Source of the DNA: Acidiphilium sp.
GTDB lineage: Bacteria; Pseudomonadota; Alphaproteobacteria; Acetobacterales; Acetobacteraceae
Direction: 5' to 3'
Assembly (NCBI GenBank): GCA_027449105.1
Contig: DAIDMG010000005.1
Coordinates: 1-48,520, forward strand
Length of the DNA: 48,520 nt
In this document: piece after piece, positions 18,147 through 31,243 of the stretch
Layout of the letters: each line of letters begins with the position of its first letter
Position numbering within the stretch: position 1 is the first letter of the stretch
The notes under the pieces: model-generated
The model's input: the letters and a program-made list of their open reading frames with translations, nothing else
Database searches by the model: none
What the model was told of the DNA's origin: nothing
Position numbers and translations under genes: made by a program

Positions 18147-18827
18147 CTAAGTCGACCAGGCATCGGCAGGGCTTTCTGCCTTTACGAGATCACAAAGCTT
18201 TTCAAGAACCTCAGGTTCCTGTGCCCCAGCGATGGCCCTACTTTGATCGATGACGAAACACGGTACGCCATTGATTCCAAGCCGGTGGGCCTGAAGGTTA
18301 TCTGAGTGGACGCATTCAATAGCTTCATCGCTGACAAGAAATTCGCTCACTGCTCGATGATCAAGGCCAACCTCTACGGCGAGAGACACCAGAACTTCGT
18401 GTTTGCCAATATCGGCACCATCATGAAAATAGGCTCGGAATATCGACAGTACGAGAGCTTCGGCAACTGCTCTCGATTCGGCGAAGCGGATTAGGCGATG
18501 AGCATCAATGCTGCTTGGCGTTCGTCTGATCCGGCCGAATTCGAATTGCAGCCCGTCAGCGGCTCCCACATCGCGGATTGCCTTGAACAGGCGTCGAGCC
18601 CGATCTTCGCCACCAAATTTGCGGATGGCATAATCCGTCCGGCTCATTCCGCCGCGAGGCATATCCGGATTGAGTAGAAAAGGCCACCACACTGGCTGGA
18701 TGGCCAAATCGGGCCTGCGCATTTGCAGCAGGCTCAGTCGGTGTACTCCCAGATAGCACCATGGACAGACGAAGTCGAAGATGACTTCGACGATCAATCG
18801 CGCCTGTCGTGGTGCAACGACGTTCAT
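18147..18827 (-). CDS. DsbA-family oxidoreductase, FrnE-like
   Basis: This is a thioredoxin-fold protein with a helical insertion. The active site is CPWC in FDFVCPWCYLGVHR, and the cis-proline loop is NGVPCFVID. The cytoplasmic FrnE branch is suggested by the lack of a signal peptide and by the CPWCYLG context. The ORF track opens at a TTG (18863); I prefer ATG 18827, which gives 226 residues and starts MNVVAPRQARLIVEV. FrnE-like proteins act in oxidative stress and thiol isomerisation; the substrate is unknown. It is separate from the ScsB-type gene at 10.7 kb. Confidence 0.9.
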   Translation of the reverse strand: MNVVAPRQARLIVEVIFDFVCPWCYLGVHRLSLLQMRRPDLAIQPVWWPFLLNPDMPRGGMSRTDYAIRKFGGEDRARRLFKAIRDVGAADGLQFEFGRIRRTPSSIDAHRLIRFAESRAVAEALVLSIFRAYFHDGADIGKHEVLVSLAVEVGLDHRAVSEFLVSDEAIECVHSDNLQAHRLGINGVPCFVIDQSRAIAGAQEPEVLEKLCDLVKAESPADAWST

Positions 18828-18956
18828 TGGATCGCAATCTAGTCGATCAGATGCGATCGGCAATGCCTGGTGCCTTGTGGCTCTATCAATTTTTAGATGT
18901 GGGCACGATCGAGTTAGCGTGGGCGACCAAAGATCTGGTACCTGCGTTGCTTTCGA

Positions 18957-19165
18957 GGGAACTATCGGGTTGACGTATTGAGCACCAGATGTGGTGCTCT
19001 GGTCTGACTACACATCCGGCCCACGCCGCGTGTTTCCCCGTCGAAGTGGGGATTGGACAATCGTGGGTCGGCGATCGAACATCGGCCACCGGATCAGGTG
19101 CTGAATCGCCCTTGCTTGTTGAACTGACGCAACCGTTCAGTGAGGACGACGTGTTCGACCAAAAG
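18957..19165 (-). pseudogene. Relic of a tnpB 3' end with its IS200/IS605-type right end
   Basis: The minus strand encodes only the last codons of a TnpB (frame reading LTERLRQFNKQGRFST, stop at 19096-19094). It then continues into non-coding sequence that matches the end of the tnpB copy at 47.8-48.0 kb. The shared part runs through the hairpin to a common boundary GGGAACTATC (18957-18966 on the plus strand), beyond which the two loci differ. The upstream part of tnpB is missing. In IS605-type elements this stretch is the right end and also the scaffold part of the omega RNA, so a non-coding remnant of that RNA is what survives. Confidence 0.7.
18982..18997 (-). repeat. Right-end hairpin of the tnpB element, left copy
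   Basis: GCACCAGATGTGGTGC is an imperfect palindrome with a GCACC/GGTGC stem and a 6-base loop. It is the subterminal hairpin expected at an IS200/IS605 right end. The second copy at 47828-47843 has one arm altered. Confidence 0.7.
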
Positions 19166-19474
19166 ACGGGAACATCGGGGGTTGCCGCGTGTTGACAGTT
19201 ATGCCCCTCTCTCGGCGCGGCTCGACGGTTCACGTTCTCACAAGAAACAGAACTGCTCGACGGCGTGACCAGGGTGATGAACGCGTCTGCCGCAAGCTGA
19301 TTACCACAAGCAACAAGCTGGCTTCGTCGCCTTAAATAGATATAGATAAAGGCAAGCTTGTAATGGTTCGGGAGAACGGAGGATAGTGGAGTCACGGGTT
19401 CGGCTTATTGCGCAAGCCAGCTTCCACAATCGTTTCCTCTTGACAGATGGTCGTCTACAATTCACCCTTGAACC
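19166..19474. other. Leader region upstream of the thi riboswitch
   Basis: About 300 bases with no gene I can support. It should hold the promoter of the thiamine operon. A TTGACA at 19440 and TACAAT at 19456 are present, but with a spacing of 10 they cannot be a standard sigma-70 pair. A 169-codon minus ORF across the region is a chance frame over the tnpB relic. Confidence 0.4.
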
Positions 19475-23533
<4,059 letters not shown>

Positions 23534-23581
23534 TCGTGCTCGGCACAAGAGGCCGCACGCGATCCTGCGGTGAATAGGCCA

Positions 23582-24991
23582 TCAGAACTCATCGTCAGCA
23601 ACGTAAGAGCCAATCTTCTGTACAAGATCAGGGTCAGAGCGCTCCAAGATGACGCCATAGACGATCGAGAAGGCCAGTACGGCGAGCGCTATCCATGGGA
23701 AATAGCTGATTGGTGCGGGTTGACCCGGCTGCACGAGGCCCCAGAGCGGGAACAACATCAGCACGGTGCCAATTGCGGGCAGCAAGGCGTGTTTGACTAG
23801 TTTGAAGTCGTCACGATGATAGCGAATCATATAGACCGGAAGCGCAAGATTCGTAACAAGATAGGTTATGATAATAGGAATTGTACCGAGTGCGCCAGTG
23901 TCACCGAACAGATCAACCGGTTTAACATTCCATCCAAAAATAACAACGATGGCAAACGATGCAAGAACGAATCCCCACATGGCAACAAAAGGTGTTTTAT
24001 GGCGTGGGTGAATTTTGCCAAAGAAGGCTGGTAGCAGGCCTTCGCGGCCGGAACTGAAAAGGATCCGCGCCTGGCTGTTAGTCAATCCGAGCAATGAGGA
24101 AAAGATGCTCGTGATGCCGGCAAGATATGCAAGGAGCAGGAGTCCGCCTGCCGAGGTCCTGAAGGCGTCAACAAAAGGAATTTCGGACTTGCTAATGGAT
24201 GAGGCGTTATTGTGGAATGCGACTTCGGTAGCATACGCGAGGAACAAATAGAGAAGGCCGATCGCAAGTGTACCAATTAGCAATGCCCGCGGTACGTTTT
24301 TTCTGGGGCCACGGGTTTCTTCGGCAAGCGTGGCGGAGTTTTCCCAGCCGATGAACAAGTAGACAGCGATCGGAAAACCAGCACCGATTCCTTTAAGGCC
24401 GCCGGAGAGGTTGGCCCACTCGAACGGTGCCAGAGAAAGGCTTGAACGGTTGACCACAAGCATAATCGCAGCGCCGATGATCAGAAGTAAAAGTTCGAAA
24501 TAGAAAAAGATCGCCGCCATGGTCGTGGAAATGGCGACGCCGCGCGCAACCAGAACCCCTACTATCCCGGTCGCGAGCAGACTTAAGATCTGCCAGGGGA
24601 CGTTGATGCCCAGGAAAACCTTCAGCGTGTCATGTGCCCAGCCACCAGAAATCACCACGACCGAGGAGGCGGCCACGACGTAACCGAAGATGACGAAGAT
24701 GGATGATGCGGCGCCCGCTGTCGGTCCAAAGGACATTCCGATGAAGGTAACGAAGGACCCCGTGGAAGGCCGGTACTTCGAGAATTCTGCCAAGGTATTG
24801 GTTAAAAACAGGATGACCACCATCGCAACCAGGATGGTAAGCGGGGCGGCGACGCCGGCTCCGCTGACGATAGTCCCGAAACCAAAAAAGAAGCTCATTG
24901 CCGGTGCGATGTTGGCAAGTGTCGAAGCTACGATTTGTGGCAGACCAAGCGCGCCGCGCCGTAACCGGTGCTCCGCCAATACAGTAGCCAT
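23582..24991 (-). CDS. APC-superfamily amino acid permease
   Basis: This 469-residue inner-membrane protein has about twelve hydrophobic segments. The first helix carries the TLANIAPAMSFFFGFGT-type glycine-rich stretch and the sixth the GWENSATLAEETRGPRKNVPRALL signature of the APC family. The substrate cannot be read from the sequence. It stands alone: its stop faces thiG and its start is 32 bases after the lpxL stop on the same strand, so it could be co-transcribed with the lipid A genes. Confidence 0.9.
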   Translation of the reverse strand: MATVLAEHRLRRGALGLPQIVASTLANIAPAMSFFFGFGTIVSGAGVAAPLTILVAMVVILFLTNTLAEFSKYRPSTGSFVTFIGMSFGPTAGAASSIFVIFGYVVAASSVVVISGGWAHDTLKVFLGINVPWQILSLLATGIVGVLVARGVAISTTMAAIFFYFELLLLIIGAAIMLVVNRSSLSLAPFEWANLSGGLKGIGAGFPIAVYLFIGWENSATLAEETRGPRKNVPRALLIGTLAIGLLYLFLAYATEVAFHNNASSISKSEIPFVDAFRTSAGGLLLLAYLAGITSIFSSLLGLTNSQARILFSSGREGLLPAFFGKIHPRHKTPFVAMWGFVLASFAIVVIFGWNVKPVDLFGDTGALGTIPIIITYLVTNLALPVYMIRYHRDDFKLVKHALLPAIGTVLMLFPLWGLVQPGQPAPISYFPWIALAVLAFSIVYGVILERSDPDLVQKIGSYVADDEF

Positions 24992-25022
24992 GAGCTCATC
25001 CCCCTGTTGTTTGCACGTTTTC

Positions 25023-25913
25023 CTAGCGCAGGACCGCCCCTTCCACCACTTCTTTTGGCCAGCGCCTATGCAGCCATAGCCACGCGCCGGGTTTTTTCAG
25101 GATCCATTCTCCGAGTGTGGCGTTGATTAGGTTGGTGAGATGGTGGATATCGGCGTTCCGATCTCCCGAATCGGGTACTGGAAGAGGCGGCTCAACGATC
25201 ATTTCGAGCCGCGCGGGGCCAGTTCGTATGATGTACACTGGAATTACCGGACACTGGAAACGTAGAGCGAATGCTGCTGCGGCCGGCGTTGTCATGGCAG
25301 GCACGTTGAGAAATGGCACAAGGATTCCATCGTTAAGTTTCTGATCTGCAAGGATTCCGAGTGCGCCTCCACGGCTAAGGTATGAAACCGCGCTCCGCGC
25401 GCCAGCGACGCCTTTAGCGAACATCGGGGCATCATGGCGTACCGCAGCCCTTCGAAGCGCCTGGATCTGTGCATCGACGCCGGCATTCTTCGCTGCGCGA
25501 TAAAACGGCGCAACCGTCACCCCGTGCCTTGCGGCAATCACCGGCAGCGCTTCCCAATTCCCGAAATGTGCAGAGACATAAATTGCAGGCCCGGCGCGAA
25601 CATGTTCGCTGCCTTGAATGGCAAAGCCGGGTCCAGATTTCGTCAGTTCTAGCGACGGCAGATGGGGCAATTCAGCGACTGTCCGACCGAGGTTGTCCCA
25701 TGTCTCTCGGATGAGGCGGCGGCGCGCCGACTTGTCCATATTGCTGAAAACGGCGCGCAGGTTACGATCTGCAGCACGCGAAACAGGTAGGAGTGGACCG
25801 ATTGCCGCGGCCACGCTTCCACCCAGGTTACTGGCGCGGATTGGCCCGAGGGCACGGAACATGGCAAGGCCGATCCTGGTAAGTAGCGATTCCAAGCGTT
25901 CGATTGCCGTCAT
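25023..25913 (-). CDS. lpxL: Lipid A lauroyl/myristoyl acyltransferase family
   Basis: It adds a secondary acyl chain to Kdo-lipid A at the inner membrane. The HX4E catalytic pair is in SAHFGNWEAL (H116, E121), followed by the conserved RGGALGILADQKLNDG and LNVPAMTTPAAAAFA. The ORF track includes 21 extra residues; ATG 25913 overlaps the lpxK stop (ATGA) and gives 296 residues, the better start. The acyl chain length is not readable. Confidence 0.92.
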   Translation of the reverse strand: MTAIERLESLLTRIGLAMFRALGPIRASNLGGSVAAAIGPLLPVSRAADRNLRAVFSNMDKSARRRLIRETWDNLGRTVAELPHLPSLELTKSGPGFAIQGSEHVRAGPAIYVSAHFGNWEALPVIAARHGVTVAPFYRAAKNAGVDAQIQALRRAAVRHDAPMFAKGVAGARSAVSYLSRGGALGILADQKLNDGILVPFLNVPAMTTPAAAAFALRFQCPVIPVYIIRTGPARLEMIVEPPLPVPDSGDRNADIHHLTNLINATLGEWILKKPGAWLWLHRRWPKEVVEGAVLR

Positions 25914-26863
25914 GGCAAAAGCCGGTCTAGGGCATCGTTGCAATCCCAGGCGAGATGGGCTGTTACCACGGTACACATTTCGAGAAACTCTGATGGCAAC
26001 TTCACGCTATCCTTCTCCGTGGTCACGAGAACTGCATGCTGACTTTTGGCTCGTGTAGCGAGATCCGCGATGTCGCGCGACGAATATCGATAGTGGTCCG
26101 GGTAGCCAAGCTGCTCTATTATTTCGGCGCCGAGTTCTTTCAATGTCGCGAAGAACTTAGTCGGGCGTCCGATACCTGCGAAGCACACGATCCTGGTTCC
26201 TTGCAAAGATTGCGATGCGGTACCGACGATCCGCGCCGTCAGGACCATCATGTCACGAGGCAAGTATTGGCGTGCGTTGAATTCATCTTCGCCGATGAGC
26301 ACTGCAGCGCTACAGCGGGATGCAGCTGTCACGACTGGCTCGCGGAGCGGACCTGCTGGTAGTAGGAGCGCGTTCCCGAAACCAACGCCGCCGTCGATTG
26401 CCAAAAACGAGATTGTCTTGCGAAGGTCGGCGTTCTGGAGGCCGTCGTCCATTACGATTACGGAAGCTCCGGCGCTGCTAGCCAGGTGCGCCCCGGCCGC
26501 GCGGTTGCGCGCCACGATCGTGGGCGCGGTGCGGGCAAGAAGTAAGGCTTCATCGCCAACCTCGCACGCGGAATGGTGTCCCGGGTCGACAACAATCGGA
26601 CCTGCCAAGGTTCCTCCATGACCACGGGTAAGAGCGAATGGCTTTGAACCGCGGCGCAAATAGCGGCTCAGGACGTCACGCGTGATGATGGTCTTTCCGG
26701 TTCCGCCGACACTTGCATTGCCGACGCAGACGACGGGGATTCCCGGATCAAACCCGGGCCGGGCAAGCCGGGTTGCCGTGACCATTCGGGTGACGAATCC
26801 AAGCGGGGTGAGCGCGCGGCGAAGAATTCCGTCCCGTTCCCAAAAATCGGGCGGGCGTTTCAC
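25910..26863 (-). CDS. lpxK: Tetraacyldisaccharide 4'-kinase
   Basis: LpxK phosphorylates the 4' position of the lipid A precursor at the membrane face. The P-loop is GNASVGGTGKT (48-58), and MDDGLQNADL is the conserved DDG motif. A GTG start overlaps the waaA stop (GTGA). The 317 residues fit the family. Confidence 0.96.
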   Translation of the reverse strand: MKRPPDFWERDGILRRALTPLGFVTRMVTATRLARPGFDPGIPVVCVGNASVGGTGKTIITRDVLSRYLRRGSKPFALTRGHGGTLAGPIVVDPGHHSACEVGDEALLLARTAPTIVARNRAAGAHLASSAGASVIVMDDGLQNADLRKTISFLAIDGGVGFGNALLLPAGPLREPVVTAASRCSAAVLIGEDEFNARQYLPRDMMVLTARIVGTASQSLQGTRIVCFAGIGRPTKFFATLKELGAEIIEQLGYPDHYRYSSRDIADLATRAKSQHAVLVTTEKDSVKLPSEFLEMCTVVTAHLAWDCNDALDRLLP

Positions 26864-28098
26864 CGGACCAGATCCAGGATACGGGCTGCCAATTGTTCCG
26901 GCAACTCTACGAACCGGCGTACTGCTTGCTGGGCGGCGCTTGCCATGGCATCACGCCGATTCCTGTCGTGGAGCAGGTCGGCTATTAACGGCGCCAGCAC
27001 GGACGCGTCCGAAACCTCGAGCAGGGCGCCCTCGCGTCGCAACGAAAAGGCAATTTCCTTAAAGTTGTCGACGTGTCGCCCGGTGATCATTGCACACCCC
27101 AGCTGCGCGGCTTCAATCATGTTATGACCGCCAACGGGCATTAACGAGCCGCCAATAAAGACGACAGGGCACAATCGGTAGAATAGACCGAGCTCACCAA
27201 GTGTGTCCGCGATGTGAATCGTACCAGGACTGGGCACTTGTCCCAGCGAGCGGCGGGTTGGGTTGAGATCCCGCGCGAGTTCTGCGATGGCGTGTGCGCG
27301 TTCGGGGTGACGCGGGGCTATTACCGTCAACAGTTCCGGGAAGGAGGCAAGCAGAGTTCGATGGGCGGCGATGATCGGAATCTCCTCGCCATCATGGGTG
27401 CTGGCCGCGAGAAATCGGGGGCCAGGGCAGGCGGCTTGTATCTCTTCTCGTGCGTTGAGGTTGTCTGGTAAGGGCCGCGCCGCAAACTTCAGATTGCCGG
27501 CAGTTTCGACCCGCGATAGGCCGAGGCGGCGGAGTGCTTGCGCGTCTTTCTCCGATTGCGCGGCAATCCAAGAAAAGCCGCCGAATAGAATTTGTGTAGC
27601 ATCGGGCAGCCGTGCCCAGCGTGCTGCACTCCGTGCCGAGAGCCTCGCGTTGATCAAAACACGTGGGATTCGCCGCGCGTCGAGGCCAGCCAGGCAGTTT
27701 GGCCAAATCTCGGATTCGACAAAGACGGCGGCGTTTGGCCGCCAGAAATCGAGGAAACGATTGCAGAAATTCGGCGTGTCAAGGGGCATGAATTGGTGGA
27801 TCGCGGTGGCGCGGGCGGCGGCGAGCGTCGCCGACGTTGCGGTACCGGTTGTCAAAAGCACATGCGTGCTCGCGGAGAGGACCTCAATGAGTGGCAGGGC
27901 CGACATTGTTTCCCCCATGCTGGCAGCATGAATCCAGATAAGGGTGCCCGCCGGGCGCTGCTTTGAACTGATGCCGTAACGTTCGGGCAATCGGGTTGCG
28001 ATTTCCTTGCCTAGCCGTACCCGGTATTTTAGATAAATTGGCAACGCTGGGGCCGCGACTTGCGTGGCCACGCGCCAAAAACGGAGGCTTACTGACAT
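26860..28098 (-). CDS. waaA: 3-deoxy-D-manno-octulosonic acid (Kdo) transferase
   Basis: It attaches Kdo to lipid A. The 412-residue protein starts with a membrane-near segment and carries the catalytic glutamate E63 in IHAASMGETMSALPL. VFVESEIWPNCL and the C-terminal GGHNMIEAAQLGCAMITG nucleotide-sugar motif are typical of WaaA. Whether it adds one or two Kdo residues cannot be read. It overlaps the acyltransferase gene upstream by ten bases. Confidence 0.96.
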   Translation of the reverse strand: MSVSLRFWRVATQVAAPALPIYLKYRVRLGKEIATRLPERYGISSKQRPAGTLIWIHAASMGETMSALPLIEVLSASTHVLLTTGTATSATLAAARATAIHQFMPLDTPNFCNRFLDFWRPNAAVFVESEIWPNCLAGLDARRIPRVLINARLSARSAARWARLPDATQILFGGFSWIAAQSEKDAQALRRLGLSRVETAGNLKFAARPLPDNLNAREEIQAACPGPRFLAASTHDGEEIPIIAAHRTLLASFPELLTVIAPRHPERAHAIAELARDLNPTRRSLGQVPSPGTIHIADTLGELGLFYRLCPVVFIGGSLMPVGGHNMIEAAQLGCAMITGRHVDNFKEIAFSLRREGALLEVSDASVLAPLIADLLHDRNRRDAMASAAQQAVRRFVELPEQLAARILDLVR

Positions 28099-28820
28099 CG
28101 TTCGGTGGCGCGCTTGAGGGCTTGGCTCAGCGAGCTCTCAATTTCGGGGAGTGAGGTTTCCCAGGCTTGGCGGTCGACCCGAATCGGCGGTGACACGGTG
28201 ATAGCGCCAATGCTGAACGGCATGGGAATGCGCATCTGATCCCAACTGCGCGCGAATGTAAACGCTCGGCGCGTTGCCGCTCCTATGCAAAAGATTTGCG
28301 CGCCGGTAAGTGCCGCCAGCTGGGCAATTCCAGGTGCCGCGACGCGCCGCGGGCCGCGTGGGCCATCGGGGGTGATCGCGACCGGATGCCCGGTGATTAC
28401 GAGTCGCGACAGCTCCCGAAGCCCCGATGCCCCGCCACGCGACGTTGAGCCTGAGACAAGTCCGACGCCGAAGCACCTTATGGCCCGCCCAATCAATTGG
28501 CCGTCTCGATGCCGGCTAACCAGCACATAACCTTTTCGCTCGATACCGCGGGCTTTGGCCGCCAGCCACAGTGCTGGCATTGATGGCAAGGCTTCATGCC
28601 AGAAGGCGACAATGCAAGGTTCGCCAGCGGCAAGGGCGTCGAACAAGGGGTCTGCATCGATTTGCCATCGTGCTGTTGCATTCACGATGCGCAGCAGGAT
28701 TCCGGCGAGGTCTCCGATTCGGTTGTGCGCGGTCTCCGAGCGGAGGGCTGCTTTGACTTTTCTCTTGATCATTGGTGCGGCGCTAGCACCTTGCAATGTA
28801 AAAATCATCTTCCTCGGCAT
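28089..28820 (-). CDS. Lysophospholipid acyltransferase-like protein (DUF374)
   Basis: This protein of 243 residues has a C-terminal-type LPLAT fold: FWHEALPSMP (the HX4-type acyltransferase block), VSRHRDGQLIGRAI, and TPDGPRGPRR. DUF374 proteins are near-universal next to waaA in alphaproteobacteria and probably acylate an outer-membrane lipid, but the substrate is unknown. The start may be ATG 28820 or ATG 28772 (MIKRKVKAALRSE); there is no decisive ribosome site. It is the first gene of the acyltransferase-waaA-lpxK-lpxL block. Confidence 0.85.
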   Translation of the reverse strand: MPRKMIFTLQGASAAPMIKRKVKAALRSETAHNRIGDLAGILLRIVNATARWQIDADPLFDALAAGEPCIVAFWHEALPSMPALWLAAKARGIERKGYVLVSRHRDGQLIGRAIRCFGVGLVSGSTSRGGASGLRELSRLVITGHPVAITPDGPRGPRRVAAPGIAQLAALTGAQIFCIGAATRRAFTFARSWDQMRIPMPFSIGAITVSPPIRVDRQAWETSLPEIESSLSQALKRATERCQ

Positions 28821-29073
28821 GGGCAGGTTGGAGCTGGCAGGTCATTGAAAACATCGTTGCAAGCTTCTGTAACGCCCGATCGCAAGAGTCCGATGTCCGC
28901 GATACCAGTGCGATGTCGCAACCAGCTCGAGCACTGTAGAGATCTTGGCAGATCACGCATTCCGCAGGTTGGAACGGTTTCACCTTGTGTGTACAATCCG
29001 GTTGGTTCCGCGGTCCCTGAACCTGCAATCCTAGTCACCCACATTTTCTTGGCCGGTATAAGGGCTGTCAACA
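28821..29073. other. Gap between hpnE and the lipid A block
   Basis: About 250 bases with no supported gene. It should contain the promoter of the acyltransferase-waaA-lpxK-lpxL block and the 3' end of the hopanoid unit. Small ORFs here have no motif. Confidence 0.4.
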
Positions 29074-30345
29074 TCATGATGTGCGGTGTTGATTTGACCA
29101 GTCCGTGCATAAAGCTGCTGCTGATTCTCCAGACCGGATCGCGCCCTCTATCGTCGCAGGCAGGTTTGTCGCGGTGTAATCACCGGCAAGGAAGAGGTTT
29201 GTCAGGTGGGTGCGCGTTTGTGGTCGGCGCAGGAGCTGTTCCGGGGTTGCGGCAAACGTTGCGCGCTTTTCTTTGACGACTCGGAAGGCAGGCATTGACG
29301 ATTCGATCCGGAATGCGCGGTGAAGGTCGGCCCAGATTTTTCGGGCAAGTTGCCCAGCATCGACGTTGATCCGGTCGTTTGCCGCGCTTACCGTTACTGA
29401 AACGGCCTCGCCCTTCTGGAAAACCCATTCCGCGGTACCGCCGAGAAGTCCATAAAATCCAGCTTCTCCCTCAGGAATGCGGGCTCGAAAGTGTACGTTC
29501 AAGATTGCCTCAAATTGGTTTGGCGCAACCAGTCCAGGCAACAATTCAGTCGCGATCCATGGTGGAACGGCGAGGATGACGCCTTCCGTCGGTTCAATTC
29601 TTTCGTCTAGATTCGGTCCGGACAGGCCGGCAATTCGGCCGTCCTCGATCACCAACGCAGCAACCCGTGCTCCGAAACGGATTTCAGCCCGATTGGCACT
29701 CAGGTAACGTAGGGCGGGGTCAATAAAGCTTTCGGATAAGCCTTGTTTTGGAAAACGCGGCATGGCCGCAATCCCGCCACGTCCGATCGTCTCCTGAAGG
29801 ACGGCGCCGAGCGGCGCCGCCGATGCGACGGCTGGTTTCGTATTCAGTACAGCGATTGCCAGGGGTTCGATCAGGTGCTCGTACAGCGGATGGAGATCCT
29901 GCATTAGCGCAGCGACCAGATCTGCATTGCGTGCCTTTTCTAGGCGGTGGAGTGCAAGGTACTGAGACACCGACGTTCCGGGTACCCGCCATGATTTCAC
30001 CAGGATCCACCACGGTAATCGACCCGCATTGAGCCGAATAGTCCAGGACTTGCCGGACATAAGGTCAATAAAAGGGAAGACCGGCCGGGTGGGCCCGGTC
30101 AATGTATCAATCGCACCGACTCTCGTGAGATACCGAGTGACCGCTTGATTTCCTGACATCAGGAGATGATTTCCGTTATCGATCCGGCAGCCCAGCTCCG
30201 AATCCTGGTAGGAACGACACCGACCACCGCCGAATTTGCCTGCTTCGTAAAGAATTACACGGTGCCCTCCTTCGGCCAGGACGGTCGCCGCCGCAAGGCC
30301 TGCCATTCCAGCACCGATGACACGGACTCGAGGGGCTGATTGCAC
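29074..30345 (-). CDS. hpnE: Hydroxysqualene dehydroxylase (squalene-associated FAD protein)
   Basis: HpnE reduces hydroxysqualene to squalene, the last step of the bacterial HpnCDE route. An N-terminal FAD fold (RVIGAGMAGLAAATVLAEGG) and the C-terminal LFLAGDYTATNLPATIEGA are typical of the amine-oxidase/desaturase family. The ORF track opens at a TTG that overlaps hpnD; I prefer the GTG at 30345, four bases after the hpnD stop, giving 423 residues that start VQSAPRVRVIGAG. It is the last hopanoid gene in the run; no squalene-hopene cyclase (hpnF) is present here. Confidence 0.93.
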   Translation of the reverse strand: MQSAPRVRVIGAGMAGLAAATVLAEGGHRVILYEAGKFGGGRCRSYQDSELGCRIDNGNHLLMSGNQAVTRYLTRVGAIDTLTGPTRPVFPFIDLMSGKSWTIRLNAGRLPWWILVKSWRVPGTSVSQYLALHRLEKARNADLVAALMQDLHPLYEHLIEPLAIAVLNTKPAVASAAPLGAVLQETIGRGGIAAMPRFPKQGLSESFIDPALRYLSANRAEIRFGARVAALVIEDGRIAGLSGPNLDERIEPTEGVILAVPPWIATELLPGLVAPNQFEAILNVHFRARIPEGEAGFYGLLGGTAEWVFQKGEAVSVTVSAANDRINVDAGQLARKIWADLHRAFRIESSMPAFRVVKEKRATFAATPEQLLRRPQTRTHLTNLFLAGDYTATNLPATIEGAIRSGESAAALCTDWSNQHRTS

Positions 30346-30349
30346 TTGC

Positions 30350-31243
30350 TCAGGCGCCACGATCAGCTTGGGCGACAAGTTTTGCGGCAAGAATCATTTT
30401 GCGCCAGATCGGCAGGCTTGGCCTTCGAAGAGGGTTAGCGAAGCCGCGCGCGCGCATTACGCTCAACAGCGGCCGATACGATGCGGCCATCAGCCGCGCC
30501 GGGCGCATGGCCCGTGGGTCGCAATGTCGCATGGCAGCTTCGGCAGCGTCAAATTTGCGCTCTGCGCGATCCGCGATCATGGAAAGAACCCGGGGTAGGC
30601 GGCCTGCAGCAAGAGCAGCGTCAGGTGTCAGAGGTACATGTTCGGCCTCAAGCAACTCACGCGGCAGATAAAGCCGGCCACGCGCAGCATCTTCTCCCAG
30701 ATCACGAAGAATGTTTGTCAGTTGCAAAGCACGCCCGAGGTGGGTCGCAACGGTCACCCCGTCCTTGCTTGCTTCGCCGAAAACACGAACCGACAATCGA
30801 CCGACAGCAGACGCGACCCTGTCGCAGTACAGGTCGAGCGTGGCCTCGTCCGGCGCCACAATCGTCTCCATCGCGTCCATTGCCATTCCGTCAATTACTG
30901 AAATAAAATCAGCATATTGCAGATCATAATTTCGGATAGAGGCGAGCAAGATTCGAGTGATCGGATCGTCGGCCTTTCCTTGCCAGAGAGCTTCGATCCG
31001 GTGTCTCCATACTGTCAGGCCGGCGTGGCGCTCCATCGTCGTCAAGCCTTCGTTATCGGCAATATCGTCGACCGCTCGGCAGAATGCATAGATCCCGTAC
31101 ATTGCTATTCGCCGGGGGCGAGGCAGGATGGTCATTCCCCGGTAGAAGGACGTACCGGCTGCGCGCGTGAGAGCGGTAACCGCGGTCACGTCTGCACCTG
31201 AGTATGCAGCATTAATGCCGGCAGGGGCGTTCATGTATGTCAC
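30350..31243 (-). CDS. hpnD: Presqualene diphosphate synthase
   Basis: HpnD condenses two farnesyl diphosphates to presqualene diphosphate. Two aspartate-rich motifs are present: CRAVDDIADNE and ILRDLGEDAARGRLYLP. Length 297 with a GTG start overlapping the hpnC stop (GTGA). It and HpnC are paralogues of the squalene/phytoene synthase fold. Confidence 0.95.
   Translation of the reverse strand: MTYMNAPAGINAAYSGADVTAVTALTRAAGTSFYRGMTILPRPRRIAMYGIYAFCRAVDDIADNEGLTTMERHAGLTVWRHRIEALWQGKADDPITRILLASIRNYDLQYADFISVIDGMAMDAMETIVAPDEATLDLYCDRVASAVGRLSVRVFGEASKDGVTVATHLGRALQLTNILRDLGEDAARGRLYLPRELLEAEHVPLTPDAALAAGRLPRVLSMIADRAERKFDAAEAAMRHCDPRAMRPARLMAASYRPLLSVMRARGFANPLRRPSLPIWRKMILAAKLVAQADRGA

Noticed and set aside
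18886-19395. 169-codon minus ORF as a coding gene
   Set aside because: It runs across the tnpB relic in a different frame than the TnpB end; it is a shadow frame.
19440-19461. TTGACA and TACAAT upstream of the riboswitch as a promoter
   Set aside because: The spacing is 10 bases, far from the 16-18 needed for a sigma-70 promoter.
23553-23570. CCGCA/TGCGG hairpin between thiG and the permease gene
   Set aside because: The 5-bp stem with an 8-base loop and no T-run is too weak to call a terminator.
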